NCBI GenBank assembly: GCA_964017125.1
Contig: OZ024912.1
Location: 62,257,282 to 62,321,281, forward strand
DNA length: 64,000 bases
From: Flabesymbios commensalis
Taxonomy: Eukaryota > Annelida > Polychaeta > Terebellida > Flabelligeridae
Direction of reading: 5' to 3'
Shown: positions 12,228 through 22,337 of the stretch, in pieces
How positions within the stretch are numbered: position 1 is the stretch's first letter
Layout: the number at the start of each line of letters is the position of its first letter
Notes under the pieces: model-generated
What the model was told of the DNA's origin: nothing
Database searches by the model: none
What the model saw: the letters and a program-made list of their open reading frames with translations, nothing else
Program-made: the position numbers and the translations under genes

Positions 12228-12393
12228 ATGCAGATGTGGCATTACAGAACCATGGCAACAGAGACTAAACACACCTTGTCATATGATTAGCATCAAAGCT
12301 GACAGGAGGCGGCTGAAGAATACATTAACTGATCTTGATGGTTTTATTGGGAATTGCCTCAAACAATTTGTGACGAAGGCTATAGGACCTTAG
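12228..12393 (+). CDS. Candidate internal or terminal exon
   Basis: The acceptor-like TTTTCTTGTAG precedes 12228. One frame from there stays open to a TAG at 12391-12393 and reads WQQRLNTPCHMISIKADRRR and onward, about 55 residues, with a lysine-rich helical look and no TE motif I know. Joined in phase to the donor at 8525 the other frame gives a 35-residue product and stops. The two readings conflict, so I cannot say whether this is an exon. No homologue recognised. Confidence 0.2.
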
Positions 12394-12469
12394 AGGTCCT
12401 AATTGAAGATGATGGTCCCATTAGAACCTGTTTGAATTGAACTTGGCAGAAAAAATGGATGATCTTTAT

Positions 12470-12545
12470 ACGGCAGAATCTGACGTGTAGACGTCAGAAT
12501 GTGAGGTATAAAGACAATTCCCGCACTGAAAGAACAAGACTACAT
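12470..12545. mobile_element. Fragment of TGACGT palindromic MITE (family M3)
   Basis: AGAATCTGACGTGTAGACGTCAGAAT followed by CCCGCACTGAAAGAA matches the palindromic end of the copies at 46319-46412 and 50287-50340. The rest of the element is missing. Confidence 0.4.
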
Positions 12546-12750
12546 AAGTCTAGGAGCTCTCGCTCCGAATTAGAATTTGTTTGAAGCGATTTTGTGTAGT
12601 GTTATTAATGTAGTCCTAGTAGGCTAGGTCAAAAATCAAGACGCAAGACAACTACGTCTAAGAGGCTCAGTCTAAGAGTAAGATAAGAACTAGACAGTCA
12701 GTCAGACATTGCAAACCTCCATTGAATTTAAGGATCCTAATCAGTATCCC

Positions 12751-13992
12751 AGTAATGGTCTACCTATCTGGCACGCTTCACCTGATATCAGGCCAATCGA
12801 GGTAAATAATGGCTGATTGACGGTCATTTTGAATTCAATCTAGTTAAAAAATTGCAGGGTGCATCCTCCCCCGAAACCTCACATTTTGTTTTATAGTAGC
12901 AGGGTTTCCGCCAGGAATGTTTGAGAGGGGGGTCCAAACGGGGTGGGGGGTCTGGGGGGAAAAACTGAAATGACAGCAGAATCTGGAATATATTGTCATT
13001 TTCTTTACCAACAAGGGGGGGGGTATCCCCCACTGTGGTGCTGAGCGGGGGGGGGGGTCCGGACCCCCCCTGACCCGCCCCCTGGCAGGAACCCTGAGTA
13101 GGCCTAATGGTCTAGCCATCTTTGGCATGTGAAAGTAAATAAAGGCCGATAGGGGGCCATTTTGAATTTGATCAAGTCGAAAATTTTCAAGATGCATCCT
13201 CTCTTGAAACATCTTATTTTGTTTTATAATAATCAACTAGCTATCTACCTCGGTTGACCTGATATCAGGCCTATCGAGGTAAATAATGCCAATTGTCTGT
13301 CATTTTGAATTCGATGGAGTTAAAAATGGCCAGGTTTCAATAATCCTCCCCCAAAAAAACTCACATTTTGTTTTATAGTAATGGTCTAGCCATCTAGCAC
13401 GGTTTATCAAAACCGTCATGTGAAAATAAATAATGGCCGAGAGGTGGCCATTTTGAATTTGATCAAGTCAAAATTTTTCAAGCTGCATCCTCTCTTGACA
13501 CGTCACATTTTGTTTTATCGTAATGGTCTAACTATCTAGCACGGTTTACCTGATATCAGGCCTATCAAGGTAAATAATGCCAATTGTCGGCCATTTTGAA
13601 TTTGATGTTAAAAAGTTCCAGGGTGCATCCTCCTCCGAAAATTCACATTTTGTTTTATAGTCATGGTCCAGCCATCTAGCACCGTTTACCAAATATCGGC
13701 CATGGGAAAATAAATAATGGCTGATAGGCGGCCATTTTGAATTTGATCAAGTCAAAATTTTTCAGGATGCATCCTCTCCTGAAATGTCACATTTTGTTTT
13801 ATAGTAATGGTCTAGCTATCTAGCACGGTTTACCAAATATCAGCAATGTGAAAGTAAATAGTGACCGATAGGTGGCCATTTTGAATTTGATTGAGTCAAC
13901 ATTTTTCAAGATGCATCCTCACCTGAAATCTCACATTTCGTTTTATAGTAATGGTCTAGCCATCTAGCACGGTTTATCAAATATCGGCCATG
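12751..13992 (+). repeat. Tandem satellite S2, ~145-bp units in A/B dimers
   Basis: CACATTTTGTTTTATAGTAATGG recurs near 13361, 13506, 13643, 13788 and 13933, spacing 137-145 bp, with earlier variants at 12883 and 13217. Subtype A carries CCTGATATCAGGCCTATCGAGG; B carries CCAAATATCGGCCATGTGAAAG. The order is A B A B A B B B, so a ~290-bp dimer is the older unit. Every unit has GGCCATTTTGAATTTGAT. The array is interrupted by a MITE at 12900. Confidence 0.85.
12900..13096. mobile_element. MITE family M2 (copy 2) inserted in satellite S2
   Basis: TIRs CAGGGTTTCCGCCAGG and (reverse complement of the right end) CAGGGTTCCTGCCAGG; the 5-bp word AGTAG flanks both sides (12895-12899, 13097-13101). The satellite unit is continuous once the element is ignored, so it landed after the array had formed. 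Confidence 0.75.
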
Positions 13993-14790
13993 TGAAAGTG
14001 ATGGAAAAATTACGATGGCCACCAACGAAGAAATTACGATGGCCACTAACGAAGAAAAGCTTGTTAGCGCGTTTCAGGAAAAAGTTTCCATCAGATCCGT
14101 TTTTAATTTGGCAAATAAGTACAGCTATGTCAGCCAATGACCTGATTAACTTTTGGGAGCAAACAATTTCAAAATGGCTGTTTAGTGGCCATTTTGAATT
14201 TTAATAATTTTATGATATTTACTTAACTCAAAAAAGAAAAATGCGAAATAGCTGGACCATGAATATAAAACAAAATGTAATGTCTCACACAAGGATAACC
14301 CATGACAAATTTTGCAGTTTTAAAATCCAAAATGGCGGCCAGTCTTTCTATCTTTCATGATAGCTGATCTATGAACTTCTGCTTCCTCATACTTCACATA
14401 GCCATCAGATAACACCAGGGGATTTTTGGTGACATTTTGATTCCTATATTATCAACCCTTCAATTACTAGGGCCACTAATAAGGAAATACTTGTTAGCAC
14501 ATTTCAGGAAAAAGTTTCCAGCAGATTTTCTTTTTATTCGGCAAATATGGAAAGCAATGTCAGTCAATGACCTGATTAACTTTTGGGAGCAAACAATTTT
14601 AAAATAGCTGTCTAGTGGCCATTTTGAATTTGAGTAATTTTGTAATATTTACGCAACTCAAAATCAAAGCAAAATAGCTGGACCATGCATATAGAACAAA
14701 ATGTAAGGACTCACACAAGGATAACCCATGATAAATATTGCAGAAATAAAATCCAAAATATATAATAGTTTTTTCTCATTATCTCGGAAA
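13993..14790 (+). repeat. Tandem duplication S3, ~431-bp unit, two copies
   Basis: CTTGTTAGCRCRTTTCAGG occurs near 14059 and 14490, and AATGACCTGATTAACTTTTGG, CTGGACCATG and CTCACACAAGGATAACCCATG follow in the same order in both. The second unit is truncated. A 27-bp minor repeat (AAATTACGATGGCCAC) lies at 14008-14050. Both copies hold AGTGGCCATTTTGAATTT. Confidence 0.75.
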
Positions 14791-14999
14791 TGTTGCATAA
14801 TAGCTAAAGCGGTAATATAAAATAAACCTTGAGAAAATTTACTGATCTATATTAAATTTGAAATGGGCGACTGGTGATAACGGAGGGCTGCTTTTGTGTT
14901 CCTTTCCGAACAAACTCTTTCTAGTTTTCTTACAATGTTATAGGCAAAAGAAGAGGTAAAAACCTGGACAGAGGCGGAATCCATAGCTCTCTCCGTCTC

Positions 15000-15187
15000 A
15001 TCTACGGTTCACTCTCATAACAGTGACGCCGGTGGGCTCGGAGCGTTGAATCACTGTACAAGAGTGAACACCTACGGTGACGGCGGGAGCTAATTAAAAC
15101 ATTTCTAATGACCGTAGACCCATAACAAAGGTACCGGTAGCGGGTATCCAAATGAAGCGGTAAGAGCTAACTAAGACATTTACATGG
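15000..15187 (-). mobile_element. MITE family M3, diverged copy (reverse)
   Basis: CCGTAGACCCATAACA, CCAAATGAAG and AGAGCTAACTAAGACATTTA match, in reverse complement, the 46225-46300 part of the M3 copy. The TGACGT palindrome itself is only vaguely preserved (GTGACGCCG, GGTGACGGC). Confidence 0.45.
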
Positions 15188-15188
15188 G

Positions 15189-15265
15189 TAATTTTCACTC
15201 ACTTGAAGTTGTGGGTCGCCCGGGTGGGTCGCGTAGCAAGACACAATTTTAAATGGGTAAAAATT
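15189..15265. mobile_element. Very short TIR MITE, family M4 (copy 1)
   Basis: AATTTTCACTCACTTGAAGTTGTG at the left and an inverse CACAATTTTAAATGGGTAAAAATT at the right, with GGTCGC and AGCAAGA between. A second copy at 46549-46612 shares both arms and the AGCAAGACACAA segment. Confidence 0.55.
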
Positions 15266-15587
15266 TTAATTATTCAATTTAGCGGTTTAATAGTTGAAAT
15301 ATTGTGAAGCACTGGATTATATATGTACATGTAGTACTATGCTAGATTATTAATATTATCATCAGATATTATTTCTGACAATCACATTATTTTTTGTTCA
15401 TCAATATTTTTTTTATTGCCCCCCCCTCCCTACCAGGGGGGAGGGTTTTTATCCTCTGCCTGATCAAATTTAAAATAGCCGACCATCGGCCATAATTTAA
15501 AAAATTAAATATGCCTGATGTATCGTAGCCCCTGCCAGATAGCTATCTGACCGTTGGTATAAAAAGAAATGCGTGTGTTTAGGTAGG
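15266..15587. other. Non-coding with a C/G foldback
   Basis: AT-rich, with CCCCCCCCTCCCTACCAGG followed by its G-rich inverse at 15421-15447. This resembles the CCCTACCAGGGGGAGG end of the satellite element at 10918-10937. No gene. Confidence 0.35.
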
Positions 15588-15815
15588 GGTATATGCTCTG
15601 GATACAAGGCTATTCCGCCCGAGCTGCGGAGCCTTGTATCCATCGACAGAGTATATCCTGAGTTTCAGCTGTATGCGTGTATAGTGAGCAGCGACAACAG
15701 ATTGAGTCGCTGGCTCACTGTATGCAGTAATACGTGCACAGAGCAGAAGCCGGGATATTCTCAATGCCTGGCATCAAGGCTATGCATCTCGGGCGGAATA
15801 GCCTTGTATTCATGG
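15588..15815. repeat. Foldback with two nested inverted repeats
   Basis: TACAAGGCTATTCCGCCCGA at 15603-15622 is repeated inverted at about 15789-15810. Inside it, GGATACAAGGCT/AGCCTTGTATCC form a second hairpin at 15600-15641. Frames on both strands are produced by this symmetry and are not genes. Confidence 0.55.
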
Positions 15816-16059
15816 CTAAATGTTAGTGCATCGTCTACGGCCCTGGACCAATGTTTTGGCGGATGCCTATTGTTTTGGCGGATGCCTATTGTCGTCACCA
15901 GGCGCGTCCGTCCATCTGTCCGTCTGTCTGTTCGCCACTTTTAGCACTATAACTTGTTTCGCATAAGTGGAAAGCACATTAAGCTTCACATACAGCTTAA
16001 TCATGACTAAAGCTTGACTACTTTCACATTTGACCTTTCTGTGACCTCTATGACCTTGA
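15816..16059. other. Short spacer with 19-bp duplication
   Basis: TGTTTTGGCGGATGCCTAT is duplicated head to tail at about 15853-15890, followed by CGTCCGTCC/TCTGTCTGT low complexity and a TGACCTT-rich stretch. No gene. Confidence 0.4.
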
Positions 16060-17580
16060 CTTTTTCCCGATCGACAAATTTGCTCGTTAGCGTGATTCAC
16101 TCAACATTGTTTTATGTTTCGCTCCAAAATTGATGCCATATATCCATTTCACTACTAGCTTGGATGAGTTCGAAATTGGGCAAGATTGGGACAGAAACTA
16201 GGTCATGGCAGCCAAAATTACTGATTTATATCGGCCATTATTTTTTTAATATGCGTAATATCTGGAAAACCGGACCAGATACCTAGACCATTACTATAGA
16301 ATAAAATGTGCAGCTCCAGGTAGGGATATACCATGAAAAATTTCTACATGATAAAATTAAAAATGGCCGACCACTTCCGATCGACAAATTTTCTCGTTGA
16401 CAAGATTCACTCACATTTTTTTATGTTTCGCACCAAAATTGATACCATATATCCATTTCACTAATAGCTCGGATGAGTTGAAAATTGGGCAAGATTTGGA
16501 CAGAAATTAGGTCACGGTGATCAAAATGGCAGAATATCGGCCATTATTTTTTTATTATGCGTAATATCTGGAAAACCGGACCAATAAAATTCAAAATGGC
16601 CGACCTGCAGCCACTTCCGATCGACAAATATTCTCGTTAAGTCGATTCACTCAACATTTTTCGCTCCAAAATTTATACCATATATTGCTCGAGTGAGTTT
16701 GAAATTTGGCAAGATTCAGATAGAAAGTAGGTTCAATATGCGTAATATCTGGAAAGCCGGACCAATAAAATTCAAAATGGCCGACCTGCGTCCACTTCCG
16801 ATCGACAAATTTTCTCGTTAAGTCGATTCACTCAACATGTTTCGCTCCAAAATTTATACCATATATTGCTCGAGTGAGCTTGAAATTTGGCAAGATTCAG
16901 ATAGAAAGTAGGTTTAATATGCGTAATATCTGGAAAGCCGGACCAATAAAATTCAAAATGGCCGAACCGCGTCCACTTCCGATCGACAAATTTTCTCGTT
17001 AAGTCGATTCACTCAACATGTTTCGCTCCAAAATTTATACCATATATTGCTCGAGTGAGCTTGAAATTTGGCAAGATTCAGATAGAAAGTAGGTCACGGT
17101 GGCCAAAATGGCTGAATATCGGCCATTATTTTTTTAATAGGCGTAATATCTGGAAAACCGGACCAAATAGCTAGACCATTAAGTACTATAGAACAAAATT
17201 TGCAGTTTAAGGTAGGGATATACCATTAAAAAATTCAACTTGATCAAGTTCAAAATGGCCGACCTGCGGCCACTTCAGATCGACAAATTTTCTCGTTAAC
17301 GAGATTCACAACATTTTTTTATGTATCGCTCCAAAATGTATACAATATATTCCACTAATAGCTTGGATGAGCTCAAAATTGGACATGATTCGGACGGAAA
17401 CTAGGTCATGGCGGCCAAAAAGGATAATTATCAGTCATTATTTTTTTGCGTAATATCTGGAAAACTGGACCAGATAGCTAGACCATTACCATTAAACAAA
17501 ATGTGTAATTTCAGGTAGAGATATACCATAAAAAATTTAACTTGATCAAATTCAAAATGGCCGACCAATAATTTAAATAA
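16060..17580 (+). repeat. Tandem satellite S4, units of ~181, ~238 and ~300-310 bp
   Basis: GATCGACAAATTTTCTCGTT recurs near 16070, 16380, 16619, 16800, 16981 and 17280. Three central units are near-identical 181-bp short forms; the outer units carry an extra block (CGGCCATTATTTTTTTAATAT, GGTAGGGATATACCATG). The short form has evidently expanded most recently. All units hold CAAAATGGCCGACC, and GTAATATCTGGAAARCCGGACC is the most conserved word. Confidence 0.85.
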
Positions 17581-17619
17581 TGGCGGCGGCCTATTTCCGT
17601 CACCGACCGGCCTTGTTTT

Positions 17620-17965
17620 CATTTTTCATAAATAATTTGTCCTTGTGGGCGCGATAACATGAAAAGTTTTTTATGTATCCTACAACAAATTTGTTATTAT
17701 AATCACCAGTTCTCAGACAAGTTCAAAAATTTTAAATGGCCGATTTAATATAATTTATATGCGATTTTCCGCATTTTACATCAATAATTTGACCTTGTGG
17801 GCACAATAACATGAAAAGTTTTTCATGTATCCTTCCAAAATTGTTATGCATGTTACTAATGACCAGTTCTCAGGTAAGTTCGATAATGGCTGAAAAAAAT
17901 TAAAAATGGATAATTTCTTGCATTTTACGCCAATAATTTAACCTTGTGGGCGCAATAACTTTACG
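17620..17965 (+). repeat. Tandem satellite S5, three ~140-160-bp units
   Basis: CCTTGTGGGCGCRATAACATG lies near 17641, 17802 and 17942, followed by AAAAGTTTTTYATGTATCC and, in the first two, ACCAGTTCTCAGRYAAGTTC. AAATGGCCGATTT and ATAATGGCTGAAAA variants lie in the same place of each unit. Confidence 0.75.
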
Positions 17966-18204
17966 TTCAATAATAGCGGTAGGCTCTTGTGTCTATATGT
18001 TCATGTAATACTGTTGATCTGGTAATATTTGCGTTGTTTTAATTTTTCACAAATTTTGCGAGGAATACAAATTTGAGAATTTAAGAATCTCATGAAAATT
18101 TTTATTATTATAGTGCTACTATTATCAAAATTATACATTTTTTCGCGAATTCTACATTTCACGAAAAGTCCCAAATTCGCGGAAATCCACAACACAAGAG
18201 AATG
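17966..18204. other. AT-rich spacer with TTCGCGAATT words
   Basis: TTTTTCGCGAATTCTACATTTCACG and AAATTCGCGGAAAT recall a similar TTCGCG-rich patch near 52830-52880, possibly one more dispersed short repeat. No gene. Confidence 0.35.
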
Positions 18205-18430
18205 ACCAGATCTACAGTATATTGATGCATTTTGTCGACTTGTTGCATTTATTCATTCTGTCGATTTAATATATTGATGTATTTTGTTGATTTTACATAT
18301 GTATGTATAACTTTTGGTCAATTTAATATGCTTATTCATGCAATTGATTTAATATATTAACTCATTTGGCTACTTACTATATTGAATTAATTGATTTATT
18401 TGATGTCAATTCATTACGGCGATTTAATAT
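18205..18430. repeat. Degenerate ~30-40-bp AT-rich tandem repeat
   Basis: GTCGATTTAATATATTGAT and variants recur about six times at irregular 25-40-bp spacing. Strongly diverged. Confidence 0.5.
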
Positions 18431-19709
18431 AATGAGTTAATTGAGCTACTAGTGCGATGCATGCCATTCAAAATGCCATTTAATATTGACTTAATGGAAT
18501 AGCAGATGATGATGATAAAGTATGAGTACAATTCTGACTGATATTTTTTATTACTGTTTATTATTTTACATTTGTTATTCAGGGTCAACCTCACGGAACC
18601 TCCCAATAAAACTTGAAATTTGAATTTGGAGTTATTTTCATTTTAATGGTTAATGTGCAACACAAAATTTTAATGTAAAACTTAATATGCAATGTGATTC
18701 AATGGCCATGTTGACATTTTAAGAACATATCAAGGAGCCCCCCCAAAAAAGATTTTGGCCTGATTTTGCATGTTGCGGATCCAGCATAGGGCGTACTCGG
18801 CGTACGCCCCCCCCCCCTTTATTGGTGAAAATATTGTATTTTGATGCATTTTTTTTTATAAAGTGAAGCTAACGCCCCTTTTTTCAGCCAAAAGGTGGCT
18901 TATGCCCCCTCCTCTTGCACATTCTGGATACACCACTGTCTCCTCACATAGACATAGTGGGTATAATATATGTTACATTCCACAAAAATAGGCTATAAGT
19001 ATAATAAGCAGGCTAAGAAGGTTATATATCTATTTAGTCTACATAAACTAACTTAGCTTTTTTATTCATTCAGTCAAACATAAATTAACATAAGCCTAAG
19101 GGGCTGAATTATATTTTCTGTATTGTTTATATAAAAAGCTTTCAATCCTTGCCCGTAGGACTTGGTACACATCCAAATGCAGTAGCCCTGGACCATTTTT
19201 ATGTTATCCCGGTGATAGGTTGGTAATCCCTGCATCCCCTTAGATCTGATACCATGTTTAAAAAAAATGATAAAACACTGCCTCTATTATTATTATTGTG
19301 CTGGACCTACCCTCCCATTGTATGTTATAAATAATATGTTTATTAACATATACATAAAAGACATGCATATCCAAATACAGTAGGCCTATAGACAAATATA
19401 TAGACTAATAAAAATATTCAAAACATCCCCAATGGTCCCTTATGTTCTGATCTCTTTATGATTTAGGGAATGTCATTAGGTCAATTTATTTATAGCTCAA
19501 TTTTCTGAAAATAAATCTCCAGGTCTATCAGCTCTTAGATCCAGAAAGGGGGTGCAATCATAACCCCCTTTTTTGCACCAAATTTTCTAACAAATTCCCC
19601 AAAACAGCTATAAATTGACCCAGGGCTATACCCAAACCCACGTCCCCTCCTGTTTCAAATCCTGCATCGGCCCTTGGGTCTATGACTATATGGCTAGTGT
19701 GTGCCTATA
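18431..19709. other. Non-coding, two GGATCCAG-type short elements
   Basis: Segments 18770-18960 (starts GCGGATCCAGCATAGGG, ends TTCTGGATACACC) and 19540-19675 (ends AAATCCTGCATCGGCCC) look like decayed copies of the widespread short hAT-type repeat with CGGATCCAGGATTT termini and a GCCCCCTCC core. Further copies are at 19820-19950 and 30585-30730. The rest is AT-rich and featureless. Confidence 0.4.
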
Positions 19710-20320
19710 GTCTGTTCGACGATGTAGGATGGTCCAAAATTAAAGTTACTTTTTCGGTATCTACTCAGTCAAGCGATTGTCATAAAATTTTGCAACAATT
19801 TTTATTCAGTCATTTAATTCAGGTGCGGATCCACGCCCACCCCTTTATGCGCCAAAATCTTTAAAAAGTTTGTTAAATTGGCTAAAAAAATGTTTTGTGC
19901 CCCCGAACCCGCTGCGCCCCCTCCTTTTTAAAATCCTTGATCCGCCCTTGTAAGTGGCAACAACCCTGATAATTTCATGAAATTCCATTGAGTATTTCAA
20001 AAGTTAGACCATTTGACATGTAACGCAATTCTGAGAATAAACCAAAATTTAGTTAATGGTTTATAGAGGAGCGTCATAAATAGACATCTACTCCATGTCA
20101 AATGGTCCAACTTTTGAAGTTGACTATAGGTCCTATAGTGTATACAATACTTTTTTTTTACGAAATTGTCAGGAGAGGTGGCAAATGACTAGAAAATAGG
20201 GTTTACAAAATTTCATGAACATCGCTTGAGAATTGACTGAGTAGTCTAGAGCTGTAGACAGATAGGCCTACTGAAACGCCGACTTTCATTTTGGACCAGC
20301 TTCCACCTAGGTGGAAGCTA
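19710..20320. mobile_element. Palindromic MITE, family M1 (copy 2, interrupted)
   Basis: Ends GGATGGTCCAAAATTAAAGT and its inverse ACTTTCATTTTGGACCAGC; the core (AAGTTAGACCATTTGACATG, then the mirror CATGTCAAATGGTCCAACTT) matches copy 1 closely. A foreign 131-bp element sits within it at 19820. The short frame at 19682 covers part of it and is not a gene. Confidence 0.65.
19820..19950. mobile_element. Short GGATCCAG-type MITE nested in M1 copy 2
   Basis: Starts CAGGTGCGGATCCACG and ends (reverse complement) CAAGGGCGGATCAAGGATTT; the C-rich body is GCCCCCGAACCCGCTGCGCC. Aligning copies 1 and 2 of M1 shows the break in the GTCATTTGGCAACAAC region. No clean 8-bp target duplication remains. Confidence 0.55.
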
Positions 20321-20500
20321 ATTAGTCTATGTCTTGACTGGCACTGCCACTGCTTGGGGCCCTGGGACTGGACTAGTAAATGCCTCGGTCCCCCGAAACG
20401 GTGAATAGTAACTAATTATAGTAAATATCGAATAGTAACGAAAAGGACCAGAAAACGGCATAAAGTTAGGCCTAGACCCTAATACCACGTTATTTTTGTT

Positions 20501-20700
20501 NNNNNNNNNNNNNNNNNNNNNNNNNNNNNNNNNNNNNNNNNNNNNNNNNNNNNNNNNNNNNNNNNNNNNNNNNNNNNNNNNNNNNNNNNNNNNNNNNNNN
20601 NNNNNNNNNNNNNNNNNNNNNNNNNNNNNNNNNNNNNNNNNNNNNNNNNNNNNNNNNNNNNNNNNNNNNNNNNNNNNNNNNNNNNNNNNNNNNNNNNNNN
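20501..20700. other. Assembly gap, exactly 200 N
   Basis: A round-number N run, the usual marker for a gap of unknown size. It abuts a GTGCA microsatellite, which probably stopped assembly. Upstream exons of the following gene could be inside. Confidence 0.95.
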
Positions 20701-20756
20701 GTGCAGTGCAGTGCAGTGCAGTGCAGTGCAGTGCAGTGCAGTGCAGTGCAGTGCAA
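20701..20756. repeat. (GTGCA)n microsatellite, about 11 units
   Basis: Perfect 5-bp repeat from the gap edge to 20755. Frames reading CTALH or AVQCS on either strand are artefacts of it. Confidence 0.95.
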
Positions 20757-20941
20757 TACACGTTGTTTAGTGCAACCCTTTACCTTAGGGGGTATATGGT
20801 GTTTTTCGCACTGGAAAAAAACATAAAAATGAATATATCTGGGTCTCTGTGTCCACGGTCAAAGTATAAATTATATTTACTTTTGGAGTCTTAAAATAAG
20901 ATCCAATAATTCACATTGTCTTTTCATATATATTGTTGTAG

Positions 20942-21601
20942 GACTGTGAGGTATCACTGGGCGGAGAAGATTTCTGGCCAGCTGCAGCTGCCTTTTGTCC
21001 TAATGCCCTGTGCGATGACTATATCGCCATTGTTGCTAGTAACAGCAAAACCAACGGAATTCCACGGGAAGAAGTACCGGGTATGGTGGTTTTGTGTCAG
21101 CTGAGCACACATAAAATATTGGAAACATTTACCGAGAGGAAAGTATCGTCCACGTGTATCAAATTCATACGAGGAGGTGACCAGATAACTGTGGTCGACT
21201 TCCAGGAATCGTATCCACACTACAGAAAAGTGATGTTGCTAGATTTTCCAACTCTCACCCTTCTCATCACCATACCAATTTTGCCCACGTGTACTGTGCG
21301 GGACATAACGCTGCTGTTCAACGACAGAGAGAACAGGTTGGCTCTGCTCATGTGGAGAAAACACACCAGGGCCATCAAGTGTGACAGCAAACCACCAGAC
21401 ACTGACAGTTATATGGTGACCCAACAAATCAACAACCTGGCTGGACTGCAAGTGGCCATCTTTAAAGTTTCACCAGAATTGTTCACACTTTCTAAACTTT
21501 GCTGCTTGACGATCAGAAGTATTATAACGAAGGAAAAAGTCGATGTGTTGCCTTTGCCTGCTAGCATCAAAAGACAAATAACCAAATATACAAGGTGGTA
21601 G
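20942..21601 (+). CDS. Last exon of a SOCS-box protein, WD-like N-terminal part
   Basis: After the acceptor TATTGTTGTAG, 219 codons run open (phase 0) to a TAG. The C-terminal 38 residues are a clear SOCS box: BC box TLSKLCCLTI (residues 182-191 of this exon), which fits the [S/T]-L-x-x-x-C-x-x-x-I rule for Elongin B/C binding, and a Cullin-5 box centred on LPLP (203-206) followed by a hydrophobic tail. Such proteins deliver substrates to Elongin-BC/Cullin-5/Rbx2 ubiquitin ligases. Residues ~10-110 alternate short hydrophobic strands (MVVLCQLSTHKILETF, CIKFIRGGDQITVVDF) like WD40 blades, so a WD-plus-SOCS arrangement as in WSB or TULP4 is likely but inferred. It is not an ankyrin (ASB) type. 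Upstream exons are not identified; the N gap or the satellite-filled region may contain them. SOCS box sure; exact family unknown. Confidence 0.85.
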   Translation, partial: DCEVSLGGEDFWPAAAAFCPNALCDDYIAIVASNSKTNGIPREEVPGMVVLCQLSTHKILETFTERKVSSTCIKFIRGGDQITVVDFQESYPHYRKVMLLDFPTLTLLITIPILPTCTVRDITLLFNDRENRLALLMWRKHTRAIKCDSKPPDTDSYMVTQQINNLAGLQVAIFKVSPELFTLSKLCCLTIRSIITKEKVDVLPLPASIKRQITKYTRW

Positions 21602-21634
21602 CTGTCTGTTATTGAATCAACCCTTTAACCGCCA

Positions 21635-21640
21635 AATAAA
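21635..21640 (+). promoter_or_regulatory. Poly(A) signal AATAAA
   Basis: AATAAA starts 34 bp after the stop codon of the SOCS-box exon; another AATAAA lies near 21695. This supports 20942-21601 being the terminal exon. Confidence 0.6.
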
Positions 21641-21789
21641 TCAACATTTTTCTCATCCACAACCTCAACTGAGTAATTTTTTGAAAATTTGGCAAAATAA
21701 AGCACAACGATTTAGAAATCTTAATGATTGATACCACTTTTTAATTGATGCCATGTTTAAAAGCTGATATATGTGACTGGCGGTCAAAG

Positions 21790-22080
21790 GGTTGATACTA
21801 GTGCCTCCCAGTCCAATGCTGGCCCAATGCTGGGCCAGTGTCACAGACAGTGGTGCAACATTAGGCTAACATTGGGTCAAAGCCTGGTGTTTGCTGAGTT
21901 GAATTACAGTCATGACCCATCCATCCGGTCAGGATGTAGTAAACACCCACAATTAGCAGTAATTGTAATTGTCTCCCAGCAGACACAAGACATTGAATCA
22001 ATGTTGCCTTAACGTTGGTCTACGACGTTGGCCAAACGTTGAAACAAGATTGATTTAACGTCTAATGTCTGCTGGTCTGG
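21790..22080. repeat. GCTGGGCC/AACGTTGG iterated repeat
   Basis: Words such as AATGCTGGGCCAGTGT, CATTGGGTCAA and AACGTTGG alternate every 20-30 bp, ending in TGTCTGCTGGTCTGG. The same repeat type is found at about 1296-1660, 4420-4960, 25050-25130, 25920-26030, 49668-50000 and 61790-62040, in different hosts. Confidence 0.6.
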
Positions 22081-22337
22081 CGTCAAGTACAGCATTCGCC
22101 TAGCTGTATGCGAGGTACTAATTGCACGCAGCCGGAAAAATAAAATTTATATATAAACTGTCATATATTAATTGAAATAATACTTTGGAAATAATGATCT
22201 TATTGTAGCCTACAGTTCTTTTAGTCATCTGCGCGCAAAGCATATCATCCCTGACAAACTATTTTGTGTAATTGCCAAGAACGACAGTGCCATGGAGATT
22301 TCGTGAACAAACTGAATTATGAAAAAATGTGACTGAT

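Noticed and set aside
12844-13236. 130-codon minus-strand frame
   Set aside because: It runs through satellite S2 and the inserted MITE; open by repeat composition only.
15573-15944. 123-codon plus-strand frame
   Set aside because: It covers a foldback and a microsatellite; the reading is mirrored on the minus strand.
20327-20894. Frames spanning the N run and the GTGCA repeat
   Set aside because: Mostly X residues from the gap plus a pentanucleotide repeat; no coding evidence.
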